From positions 744,001-808,000 of the forward strand of contig CANMCX010000001.1 in the NCBI GenBank assembly GCA_947496465.1: 64,000 nucleotides of DNA, written 5' to 3'. Origin of the DNA: Marinifilum_A sediminis (lineage in GTDB: Bacteria > Bacteroidota > Bacteroidia > Bacteroidales > Marinifilaceae). Position 1 is the first letter of the stretch. Every line of letters starts with the position of its first letter. Made by a program: the position numbers and the translations under genes. Below are positions 52,258-60,985 of this stretch, one piece after another. The notes beneath the pieces are model-generated. The model was given only the letters and a program-made list of their open reading frames with translations, was not told where the DNA came from and made no database searches.

Positions 52258-53598
52258 ATGAACAAAATATTTATCATTATACAAAGAGAATATCTTTCTC
52301 GTGTAAAAAAGAGATCATTTTTAATCTTAACATTCCTTACTCCAGTATTGATTGCAGGTATTTATGCATTCATGATTTGGATGATGTTAAAAGATGATAC
52401 CGAAAAGAGAACCATTGCCGTTATCAACGAATCAGAATTGGTTGAGCCAGTTCAAAGCAAAGAATACACAACTTTCAACTATCTCGAAAATACCAGTTTC
52501 GAAGATGCAAAAACTCAGATTGAAAGTAAAGGATATTATGCAATTCTTGTTATTCCAAAAAATATTTTGGAAAGCAGAACAGCCGACTTATTCTCTTATA
52601 AACAGGTTACCATAGAAGTAAAAACTGAAGTTGGTTCTCAAATCAGGCAACACATTGAGAAAATAAAACGCTCAAAAATTATTGCAGAAGCCAACATGCC
52701 AGACCTAGAGGAGAAACTGGCAGCAACTCGCACTCCTATTTCTATGAAAACCATTAAGTTTGGTGAAGGTGGTGAAGTAAAACAAAGCTCTACCGAAATT
52801 GCAATGGGAATTGGTTTTGCTGCAAGTTTCATTATTTACATGTTTATTTTCCTTTACGGGGTGCAAGTGATGCGTGGCGTTATCGAAGAAAAAAGTAACC
52901 GAATTGTTGAGGTTATCATTTCATCGGTTAAACCTTTCCAGCTAATGATGGGGAAAATTGTAGGTGTTGCAATGGTGGGTCTCACCCAGTTTATCTTATG
53001 GGTAATTTTATCCGGAATTATCATTACAGTTGGTTCCGCTCTTGTGTTACCAGGAGTTGACATGGATACTATCCAACAAGCTAAAACTCTTGCTGAATTA
53101 CCTGAAGGTGCAGCCTCATTAAATGCAAACCAGTTTAAAATGGTTCAGGATGTATTAGGAACATTCGATTTGGCTTATGTTGCTGGTATAATTGGAGCGT
53201 TCATTTTCTTCTTCCTTGGCGGATACTTATTGTACTCAGCTCTTTTTGCAGCTGTAGGTAGTGCGGTTGATAATGAAACGGAAACTCAACAATTCATGAT
53301 GCCAATTACCATTCCTTTAATTTTAGCATTGTATATTGGTTTTGCTGTTGCCAGAAACCCGGAAAGTAGTTTGGCATTTTGGGGATCCATAATACCTTTC
53401 ACCTCTCCTATTGTAATGTTGGTTCGAATTCCTTTTGGTGTGCCAATTTGGGAACTTTTGTTATCTATGACATTGTTGATAGGAACATTTTTATTCATCA
53501 CCTGGATTGCTGCTAAAATTTACCGAACAGGAATTCTAATGTATGGTAAAAAAGTGTCGTACAAAGAGATATGGAAATGGCTTCGATATCACAATTAG
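52258..53598 (+). CDS. ABC-2 type transporter permease (NatB-like)
   Basis: 446 aa. The order is an N-terminal helix (about 20-42, FLTPVLIAGIYAFMIWMML), a large external loop of about 130 residues (60-185), then five or six helices. GVIEEKSNRIVEVIISSVKPFQLMMGKI (about residues 202-229, given by position) is the ABC-2 family signature. It pairs with the ATPase gene directly upstream to form an exporter. Confidence 0.9.
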   Translation: MNKIFIIIQREYLSRVKKRSFLILTFLTPVLIAGIYAFMIWMMLKDDTEKRTIAVINESELVEPVQSKEYTTFNYLENTSFEDAKTQIESKGYYAILVIPKNILESRTADLFSYKQVTIEVKTEVGSQIRQHIEKIKRSKIIAEANMPDLEEKLAATRTPISMKTIKFGEGGEVKQSSTEIAMGIGFAASFIIYMFIFLYGVQVMRGVIEEKSNRIVEVIISSVKPFQLMMGKIVGVAMVGLTQFILWVILSGIIITVGSALVLPGVDMDTIQQAKTLAELPEGAASLNANQFKMVQDVLGTFDLAYVAGIIGAFIFFFLGGYLLYSALFAAVGSAVDNETETQQFMMPITIPLILALYIGFAVARNPESSLAFWGSIIPFTSPIVMLVRIPFGVPIWELLLSMTLLIGTFLFITWIAAKIYRTGILMYGKKVSYKEIWKWLRYHN

Positions 53599-53620
53599 AA
53601 AAAAAAAAACTAAATAGTTC

Positions 53621-53648
53621 AAATGCCTCAATTATTATTGGGGCATTT
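53621..53648 (+). terminator. Hairpin, possible terminator, after the ABC permease gene
   Basis: AAATGCCTCA (53621-53630) pairs with TGGGGCATTT (53639-53648) with a G-T wobble. It lies 22 bases after the stop but no T-run follows, so its action as a terminator is doubtful. The rest of the 239-base gap to 53838 holds nothing I recognise. Confidence 0.5.
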
Positions 53649-53837
53649 GTCATAAATATAAAAAAGGCACAGTTTTTGGGGTGCTAGCCTCGTGTCTTAT
53701 GTGCGAGTAATAACAAGACATTGACAAATGGCATGAATCGAAAACAAAGTTTTTACTATCTTCGATTTAGAATAGCTTTCCCAATTTATTTTATGAATTA
53801 GGAAATCATCATTCACACAAACCTTTAACCAACAAAA

Positions 53838-54812
53838 ATGCAAATAAAACGGATTTCTGTAATTGATTTAGGAACCAATACATTCAATTTATTGGTAGCG
53901 GAGCAAGAAGAGGGAGAGAAACCTAAAATACTGCACCGTTCAAAATATCCGACCAAAATAGGAAAAGGCGGTATTAATCAAAATATGATTACGGAAGAAG
54001 CTTTTCAACGAGCTAAAAATGCTTTTGATGAAATAGCTAAAATTTCAAAAGAACACAAAGTTGATACAAGCATAGCCTTTGCTACTTCAGCAATAAGATC
54101 AGCCGAAAATGGAATTGAATTTGTAAAAATGCTTGAGAAGAATTATGGTGTTTCAATCGAAATAATTTCTGGTGACAGAGAAGCTGAATTGATTTATTCC
54201 GGAACCAAAAATGCAATGGAATTAAATCACGAACCAGTTGCCATTCTCGATATTGGAGGCGGAAGCAATGAGATAATTATTGCTAATAACGAGAAAGTAT
54301 TCTGGAAGAAAAGTTATCAACTAGGAATAACTCGTTTATTGGAACAATTCAAGCCATCTGATCCTATCAAAAAAGGAGAGACACAGGAAGTTGAAACTTA
54401 TTTAAAAGAACAATTATCCGATTTATTCGAAGCAATTGAACTTCATTCTGTTAAAACTTTGATTGGTTCATCAGGATCGTTCGATACGATTAAACAAGTT
54501 CTACTTGCCGAAGGTCTTCCTTCAAATGGATTACCAGAATCACAATTTGAAATAAAACTCAAGGATTTTTTCAGATTGCATCAAAGCTTTCTCAATTCAA
54601 CTTTAGAAGAGAGAAAAGAAATGCCTGGAATGGACCCAGTTCGAGTTGAATTGATGGTAATTGCAAGTATTTTTATCAACCAGCTGGTGAAAGAAGCCGG
54701 ATTTAGTAAATTGTACCAATCATCCTACGCGCTTAAAGAGGGTGCTTTGTATGAGTTTTTTGAAAAAAATATTAATCCAACAGAAAGTGAATCTGTTGAA
54801 GTAAATAAATAA
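53838..54812 (+). CDS. Ppx/GppA family phosphatase (exopolyphosphatase or pppGpp phosphatase-like)
   Basis: 324 aa. It has the actin-like ATPase fold of the family: VIDLGTNTFNLLVAEQ (about residues 7-22), FATSAIRSAENG (about 80-91), SGDREAELIYSGT (catalytic Glu region, about 114-126) and ILDIGGGSNEI (about 140-150). It lacks the C-terminal HD domain of longer Ppx, so it matches the short form. It may cut polyphosphate or (p)ppGpp. It starts a tight operon: 2 bases to the response regulator, then aspA and hydF. Confidence 0.88.
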   Translation: MQIKRISVIDLGTNTFNLLVAEQEEGEKPKILHRSKYPTKIGKGGINQNMITEEAFQRAKNAFDEIAKISKEHKVDTSIAFATSAIRSAENGIEFVKMLEKNYGVSIEIISGDREAELIYSGTKNAMELNHEPVAILDIGGGSNEIIIANNEKVFWKKSYQLGITRLLEQFKPSDPIKKGETQEVETYLKEQLSDLFEAIELHSVKTLIGSSGSFDTIKQVLLAEGLPSNGLPESQFEIKLKDFFRLHQSFLNSTLEERKEMPGMDPVRVELMVIASIFINQLVKEAGFSKLYQSSYALKEGALYEFFEKNINPTESESVEVNK

Positions 54813-54814
54813 GC

Positions 54815-55978
54815 ATGTCCAAGATCCTAATCATTGACGACGAACGAAGCATTCGCAATACTTTAAAAGATATTCTTAGCTACGAAAATTATGAAATCAG
54901 TCTAGCCGAAAATGGCGTAGAAGGATTGGAACTGGCTAAGAGTGATGAATTCGATGTAATTCTTTGCGATATTAAAATGCCTCAAATGGATGGTATCGAA
55001 GTTTTGGAAAAAACTCAGGAGTTAGCTCTCGATACACCCGTTATCATGATATCAGGACATGGAAATATAGACACAGCTGTTGAAGCCATTAAAAAAGGAG
55101 CTTTCGATTTTATCGAAAAACCTTTGGATTTGAATCGAATCCTGATCACTATTAAGAATGCTTTAGACAAATCGAAACTAATTACAGAAACAAAAGTTTT
55201 GAAGCGTAAGGTGAGCAAAAAATACGAGATGATTGGTGAATCAGAAGCCATTCATCAAGTAAATGAAATGATCGACAAAGTTGCTCCTACAGACGCGCGA
55301 GTTCTGATCACCGGACCAAATGGAACTGGAAAGGAATTAGTCGCTCATCGTATTCACGAACAAAGCAATCGCTGCAAAAGTCCGTTTATTGAAGTGAATT
55401 GTGCTGCAATTCCTTCAGAATTGATCGAAAGTGAATTGTTCGGACACGAAAAAGGTTCTTTTACATCAGCACACAAGCAGCGTAAAGGTAAATTTGAATT
55501 GGCTGATGGTGGAACTCTATTTCTAGATGAAATTGGAGACATGAGCTTATCAGCGCAAGCGAAAGTTCTGCGTGCTCTTCAGGAAAATAGAATTACTCGT
55601 GTTGGTGGCGATAAAGAAATAAAAGTGAATGTTCGTGTGATTGCTGCTACGAACAAAAATCTTGCTGAAGAGATTCAAAACAACAATTTTAGAGAAGATT
55701 TATATCACCGTTTAAGTGTAATTTTAATTGAAGTTCCTTCGCTAAATGAAAGAATTGATGATGTTCCTCTGTTGGCAAATCATTTTGTTGATATGATTTG
55801 TGCAGAAATGGGCTTACCTATTAAAAGAATTGATGAAGACGCATTGGAAGAACTGAAGAAAATCAACTACACTGGTAACATCAGAGAATTCAGAAATATT
55901 ATTGAAAGATTAATAATATTAGGACAAGCGAGTATAAGTGTTGATGATGTAAAATCATATACCAAAGTAGCCAAATAA
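54815..55978 (+). CDS. NtrC-like response regulator lacking a DNA-binding domain
   Basis: 387 aa. The receiver domain (1-120) has IIDDE, phosphoacceptor Asp in DVILCDIKMPQMDG (about residue 52), and Lys in FIEKPLD. The AAA+ sigma-54 interaction domain (about 140-375) has Walker A GPNGTGKE, LFLDEIGDMSLSAQAKVLRAL and the arginine-finger region. The loop that should read GAFTGA reads GSFTSA (about 209-214). The protein ends soon after GNIREFRNIIERL, so the usual C-terminal Fis-type helix-turn-helix is missing. It may act from solution, as FlgR does, or no longer as an activator. Confidence 0.9.
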   Translation: MSKILIIDDERSIRNTLKDILSYENYEISLAENGVEGLELAKSDEFDVILCDIKMPQMDGIEVLEKTQELALDTPVIMISGHGNIDTAVEAIKKGAFDFIEKPLDLNRILITIKNALDKSKLITETKVLKRKVSKKYEMIGESEAIHQVNEMIDKVAPTDARVLITGPNGTGKELVAHRIHEQSNRCKSPFIEVNCAAIPSELIESELFGHEKGSFTSAHKQRKGKFELADGGTLFLDEIGDMSLSAQAKVLRALQENRITRVGGDKEIKVNVRVIAATNKNLAEEIQNNNFREDLYHRLSVILIEVPSLNERIDDVPLLANHFVDMICAEMGLPIKRIDEDALEELKKINYTGNIREFRNIIERLIILGQASISVDDVKSYTKVAK

Positions 55979-55980
55979 AC

Positions 55981-57435
55981 ATGAGAACAGAATCAGATTT
56001 TATCGGTAGCAGAGAGATTCCAAAGGATGCACTTTGGGGAATACATTCACTTCGTGCACAAGAGAATTTCCCTGATCAAACACCATTTCATAAGGAATGG
56101 TTTATGGCTGTTGGAATCGTGAAAAAGGCTTGTTACAAAACCTACCTTGGTTTTCTGCAAGGAATTGATCGAAAATTTCCGAATCAAGAATTTCCTTTCC
56201 AATTACTTGATAAAAATCTGATTGAAAATTTACAAGATGTTGCTTCTGAAATAAATGAAGGCAAACATTTCGAGAACTTTATAGTTCCTGCAATTCAGGG
56301 TGGTGCTGGTACAAGTATCAACATGAATGTGAATGAGATTATCTCAAATCGTGCATTACAAATCGCCGGCAAAGATATTGGTGATTATAGCAAAATTGAT
56401 CCTTTTGAACATGCAAATGTATTCCAATCTACAAATGATGTAATTCCTACTTCGCTAAAAGTTGCAGCCATTAAATTGTTACAGGAACTGGAAGAATCAA
56501 TTAACGAATTACGATTGGCAGTTGAAAAAATCGAGAGTAAGTACAGAAATGTTCTTCGACAAGGCTATACGCAGATGCAGGCAGCTGTTCCCACTTCCTA
56601 CGATAAATTATTTAGCACATACAACAATGCTCTTTCGAGAGATTGGTGGAGAGTTTCCAAATGTTTCGAAAGAATTAAAGAAGTAAATCTAGGCGGTGGA
56701 GCTATTGGAACAGGACTATCTATTCCTCGATTTTTTATTATGGAAGTAGTTCCAAACCTGCAAAAACTAACTGGATTACCAATAACCCGATCAGAGAATT
56801 TATCAGACGCAACTTCAAATCAGGATGGTTTTGTCGAAGTTCATGCCATACTAAAAGCGCACGCTGTAAATCTGGAAAAAATGGTTTCTGATTTAAGATT
56901 ACTAGGTTCCGATTTATTTCACAACAGAGAACTTAATCTTCCTCAAAAACAGGTTGGTAGCTCTATTATGCCAGGGAAAATTAATCCTGTAATTCCAGAA
57001 TTTATAATTAGTTCGGCTCACAAAGTTTATTCAAATGATATGATGATTAGTAATTTAGCCGGACAAGGTTGTTTGGATCTAAATGCTTATCTCCCATCCA
57101 TTGGTCATGCACTTTTGGATAGTATCAAACTATTAATTGCCTCGAATAAAACTTTAGCAGATAATCTGTTTAAACAGTTGATAATAAAATCAAATCCAAT
57201 TGAAGATAATTTACTAAAAAATCCTTCAGTTGCCACAGCATTATCTCCTTATGTGGGCTATCACAAAGCAGCAAAATTGGCTAAGGAGATGAAAATACAT
57301 CAAATTTCAATTCTTGAAGCGAACGAAAAGCTTAAAATTATAGATGTGCAATCATTGGAAAATTTAATTAAGCCAGAGGAATTGTTGAAATTAGGATTTA
57401 TTATAGGCGATACGATTAACAGTGAACAGCGATAA
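55981..57435 (+). CDS. aspA: Aspartate ammonia-lyase
   Basis: 484 aa of the fumarase/aspartase superfamily. It splits L-aspartate into fumarate and ammonia. It begins TESDFIGSREIPKDALWGIH and has NVFQSTNDVIPTSLKVAA (about residues 140-157), and the signature loop GSSIMPGKINPVIPE (about 324-338) whose Ser is the catalytic base. It lies 2 bases after the regulator and 9 before hydF. In several anaerobes aspA sits among hydrogenase maturation genes, so ammonia supply to that pathway is plausible. Confidence 0.9.
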   Translation: MRTESDFIGSREIPKDALWGIHSLRAQENFPDQTPFHKEWFMAVGIVKKACYKTYLGFLQGIDRKFPNQEFPFQLLDKNLIENLQDVASEINEGKHFENFIVPAIQGGAGTSINMNVNEIISNRALQIAGKDIGDYSKIDPFEHANVFQSTNDVIPTSLKVAAIKLLQELEESINELRLAVEKIESKYRNVLRQGYTQMQAAVPTSYDKLFSTYNNALSRDWWRVSKCFERIKEVNLGGGAIGTGLSIPRFFIMEVVPNLQKLTGLPITRSENLSDATSNQDGFVEVHAILKAHAVNLEKMVSDLRLLGSDLFHNRELNLPQKQVGSSIMPGKINPVIPEFIISSAHKVYSNDMMISNLAGQGCLDLNAYLPSIGHALLDSIKLLIASNKTLADNLFKQLIIKSNPIEDNLLKNPSVATALSPYVGYHKAAKLAKEMKIHQISILEANEKLKIIDVQSLENLIKPEELLKLGFIIGDTINSEQR

Positions 57436-57444
57436 CTGAATAAA

Positions 57445-58665
57445 ATGGGAAGAGAAAGACGTCCACATATCGGAATTTTTGGAAGAAGAAATAATGGTAA
57501 AAGTACTTTAATCAACTTTTTAGCTGGTCAGGATATTGCAATTGTTTCAGATGTTGCTGGAACAACAACAGATCCAGTTAAAAAATCGTTCGAGATTACC
57601 GGATTTGGTCCAGTGATTTTAATTGACACGGCCGGTATTGATGATACAGGGGAATTGGGAAAAAAACGAATTCTTAAAACCAATCAAGCCATTAAAACTA
57701 TCGATTTGGCAATTTTGGTGATTACTCAAAATACTTTTGGTGAATTTGAATTGGATCTAATTGAAAAATTCAAAAAACAAGATGTTCCATTCATCGCTGT
57801 TCACAATAAGGAAGATATTGAACTACTTCACTCCAATACATCAGAATTACTACTTGATAAAGGAGCAAAGGAAATACTTCACTTCTCAAATACGAACGGC
57901 AATATCGAGCCAATTGTAAAGAGTATCAAACAGACAATTCCGGAATCAGCATTTACAACTCCTTCCCTGTTGGGTGATCTGATTTCCTATGGTGATATTG
58001 TTCTTTTAATTACTCCTATTGATATCGAAGCGCCTGCAGGTCGATTAATTTTACCGCAAGTTCAGGCAATTCGTGATATTTTAGATAATGATGCTGTTTG
58101 TATTGTTTTAAAAGAACGTGAAGTAGATGCTTTTCTTCGCAAAACAGGTATTAAACCAAAATTGGTTGTAACCGATAGCCAGGTGTTCTTAAAAGCAGGA
58201 GCATCGATTCCTTCGGATGTGGCTCTTACCAGTTTTAGTATTATGCTGGCACATTTTAAAGGTAATTTTAATGCTTACTTACAAGGAACTCCGAAGATAT
58301 CTGACCTAAAGGATGGTGACAAAGTTCTGCTATTGGAAAGCTGTACTCATCATACTTCCTGCGACGATATTGGCAGAGTGAAAATTCCTCGATGGATTTC
58401 AAATTACACTGGTAAACAATTAGAATTTGTTGTAATAGCAGGTTTAGATGAAATACCTGATGAAATGTCTGATTATGCATTACTAATTCAATGTGGTGGT
58501 TGCATGATTACTCCCAAGCAATTGAGCAACCGACTGCAGCCGGCAATTGATGGAGGAATACCAGTAACCAATTACGGAATGGCAATTGCATATGTACAGG
58601 GAATTTACAACAGAGCTGTAGCTCCATTTGCAAAAATAGAAGATTCATCTCTTGATTATTTGTAG
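57445..58665 (+). CDS. hydF: [FeFe]-hydrogenase H-cluster maturation GTPase HydF
   Basis: 406 aa. The N-terminal GTPase domain (1-175) has GRRNNGKSTLINFL, VAGTTTDPVKKSFE and DTAGIDD. A dimerisation domain (about 175-280) follows, then an iron-sulfur cluster domain with ESCTHHTSCDDIGR (about residues 292-305) and IQCGGCM (about 349-355). HydF is the scaffold on which HydE and HydG build the di-iron part of the H-cluster before passing it to HydA. The Cys-rich end reads QCxxC where HCxxC is the usual form. hydE, hydG and the hydrogenase are not in this window. Confidence 0.92.
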   Translation: MGRERRPHIGIFGRRNNGKSTLINFLAGQDIAIVSDVAGTTTDPVKKSFEITGFGPVILIDTAGIDDTGELGKKRILKTNQAIKTIDLAILVITQNTFGEFELDLIEKFKKQDVPFIAVHNKEDIELLHSNTSELLLDKGAKEILHFSNTNGNIEPIVKSIKQTIPESAFTTPSLLGDLISYGDIVLLITPIDIEAPAGRLILPQVQAIRDILDNDAVCIVLKEREVDAFLRKTGIKPKLVVTDSQVFLKAGASIPSDVALTSFSIMLAHFKGNFNAYLQGTPKISDLKDGDKVLLLESCTHHTSCDDIGRVKIPRWISNYTGKQLEFVVIAGLDEIPDEMSDYALLIQCGGCMITPKQLSNRLQPAIDGGIPVTNYGMAIAYVQGIYNRAVAPFAKIEDSSLDYL

Positions 58666-58668
58666 ATC

Positions 58669-59787
58669 TTAGCAAATGGTATAATTAACACCTCGCTCTT
58701 TTAGGTAATCAAAGACAAATTGGAAGCACTCTTCATACTTTCCTAAATATTCAGGAGGATTGATACCTTTCCGATCAAATTTTCCTTTTAAGAGAATATT
58801 TGCCACTGCTGTACAGGTGTATCCGGTTGTTCGTGCCATCGAGGTGAATCCTTTTTCTTCGTCGAACTGATCAAATAAATCGTATACAATTCGTTGATTC
58901 AATCCATTCTTAGTGCCTTCCACCTCTACTCGCATTACGGTAAACTCTTTCTCCTCTGGTTTCAATTTCCATTTCGAGAATAGTAATTTTGAGGTTAAAT
59001 CTATGGGTCTGATTATTTGTCCAGCAACCTCAATTTCCTCATGCGAAAAGTAGCCTGTATCACGCAGAACTCTCAAATATTCTATTGTCCCTGGGTATCG
59101 TAATGTCTTCTCAATCATATTAGGAACATTCATCGTTTTTATCAAACTACGCAAACCATCAGAATTCCACGCTTCCAATGTTCCTACCTTTTCAAAATTT
59201 ACCAACTCAGGATCCGATAGTGCTTCTCTTACTATCACCTCTCCATTTTGAACATATCTGGCAGATCGGGTATATTCTTCAATCACATCAAGCGGTGAAA
59301 AAACTGCTCTATATTCCCAAGGCCACTCCCTCTCGAAAGGTAAACCACCCACCATGCATCTAAAATTATTCACCTTCATTTTTTCATTGTGATATCCTAG
59401 AATTAAATTACCAATACCAGGAGCAACGCCACAATCTGTGAGAATGCAACATCCGTTATTTTTTGCTAAACCATCTAATTCAAAAGGATCTTCTGGAAAA
59501 AATGAGATATCAACCATATCTTTTCCCGCCTCGATAACTTCTCGAACAGTTTTGTACCCCATAAATCCAGGAACTGCACCAATAACCAAATCAGAATCAG
59601 CAACCAGCTTTCTGACAGCTCCCACTTCCGATAAATCCCTCCTTAAAACCTTTATGCTTGAATATCGTTTCAATTCCTCCAATGCTTTTGCATCTTGATC
59701 AACAGCAGTAACAGCATATCTTTCACTTAAATCAATTGCAATTAATTTACCAACCAAACCGGTGCCTAATACAGTTATTTTCTTCAT
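58669..59787 (-). CDS. Saccharopine dehydrogenase family NAD(P)-dependent oxidoreductase
   Basis: 372 aa. The Rossmann fold at the N-terminus has VLGTGLVGKLIAIDL (about residues 5-19) with GxGxxG, then VIGAVPGFMGYKTVREVIEAG (about 70-90) and DCGVAPGIGNLILGYH (about 118-133). This is the saccharopine/lysine-6-dehydrogenase type that acts on lysine-related amino acids. No other lysine-breakdown gene is adjacent. It converges on hydF with only 3 bases between the stops and no visible terminator for either. Confidence 0.85.
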   Translation of the reverse strand: MKKITVLGTGLVGKLIAIDLSERYAVTAVDQDAKALEELKRYSSIKVLRRDLSEVGAVRKLVADSDLVIGAVPGFMGYKTVREVIEAGKDMVDISFFPEDPFELDGLAKNNGCCILTDCGVAPGIGNLILGYHNEKMKVNNFRCMVGGLPFEREWPWEYRAVFSPLDVIEEYTRSARYVQNGEVIVREALSDPELVNFEKVGTLEAWNSDGLRSLIKTMNVPNMIEKTLRYPGTIEYLRVLRDTGYFSHEEIEVAGQIIRPIDLTSKLLFSKWKLKPEEKEFTVMRVEVEGTKNGLNQRIVYDLFDQFDEEKGFTSMARTTGYTCTAVANILLKGKFDRKGINPPEYLGKYEECFQFVFDYLKERGVNYTIC

Positions 59788-59824
59788 CCTATTAATTTTT
59801 TTCTTAATTAAGTCCTAAGGCTCT

Positions 59825-60787
59825 CTACAAATCAACTCTCTTATAAAATAATATCAAGTACATATTCAAACTGTAAAAGAAAAAGAAGAAATAAATGAAT
59901 ACTTCAAAAACCTCTTTATCTCCAGCCAAGAGTGATATTAGAGCATATAAGACAAATGGAAAAAGACTTGGGTGTGGAAAAAACAATTTAAATTTATCGG
60001 TTCGATATTTACGTCGTGGTATCCAGCCTAATAGACACAACAGAAAAATTAGTATTGCTGCAACTGGATAAATGAATGGGAAAAATAAATTAAACATATT
60101 ATGAATATTAATCTCATTCTGATCATTGTATTTCATAAGCTCTTCTGAAGTTTCCCAACCAAAAATTCTTTGTCCCCAACTTATTTCTTCAAAAGCAACT
60201 AGCAATAAAAATATAGAAAACAGAACAAATACATAGCTTAATATTCTATTGTTAGGCTGTATCTTTCTACTTAAAAAATACGCAGCCAAAAGCATTACAC
60301 TTGAAATTAAAAGAAGAAAAAAGGTTGAGTATTCAAAAATTCCATCCTCTTTTAATAATTCCTGAACAACAGGACTATGATTAAAAAAAGACAATAATGT
60401 AATGGGAATCCCTAAAAGTACAGAAGTGAAAAATAATTTTTGATAATATCTTTTTAGTACGTTAGCTTTAGAGATATCTCCTAAAAAAAACACTTTAACT
60501 CTTTCCGGGAAAAAAATACATTGTAACCTTACTCCTATCTCTGTAAACAACAAGATTATAAGTAATATCCAAAATACTAATAATACACCAGCATAAGATT
60601 GTACAATAACCTGTAGGCCTTCAGTGCCAGAACGCATGTATGAATCTGGAGATAAATTAGTTTCCACAAAGCTAAAAGTAGATTCAGCAATGATTCCTGA
60701 AAAAATCCATAACACGATAATTCCAGCCAACAAAATAAACATGATTATATTTCTTACCGACAAATAATTCATTTTAATAAACATCAC
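59825..60787 (-). CDS. Unknown multi-pass membrane protein with EEISWGQR motif
   Basis: 320 aa, seven to nine hydrophobic segments (roughly residues 13-33, 60-85, 112-132, 148-168, 180-200, 232-252, 268-285, 290-312). Within and after one helix lies LVAFEEISWGQRIFGWET (about 196-213) followed by NDQNEINIHNMFN, a run of polar residues unusual for a membrane protein and likely catalytic or ligand-binding. I recall this EEISWGQR pattern from uncharacterised membrane proteins of scattered bacteria, but no function. MNYLS at 60772 is an alternative start five residues in. Confidence 0.65.
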   Translation of the reverse strand: MMFIKMNYLSVRNIIMFILLAGIIVLWIFSGIIAESTFSFVETNLSPDSYMRSGTEGLQVIVQSYAGVLLVFWILLIILLFTEIGVRLQCIFFPERVKVFFLGDISKANVLKRYYQKLFFTSVLLGIPITLLSFFNHSPVVQELLKEDGIFEYSTFFLLLISSVMLLAAYFLSRKIQPNNRILSYVFVLFSIFLLLVAFEEISWGQRIFGWETSEELMKYNDQNEINIHNMFNLFFPFIYPVAAILIFLLCLLGWIPRRKYRTDKFKLFFPHPSLFPFVLYALISLLAGDKEVFEVFIYFFFFFYSLNMYLILFYKRVDL

Positions 60788-60985
60788 ATATTCTTATAAT
60801 TTACAAATACTTTCTTAAAACTTAAAAAACTTTTTATAAGTACTTTACCTTACAATCCAGACTAATTATTGACATTTTTACAAGTGAGTTTCTCGAAAAA
60901 ATCCAAATCTTTAATAATTTATGATTAAAAGAGATTATTATTATCTTTAGTTTTTAAAATAAAACCCAATTAACGTATCCTAAAA

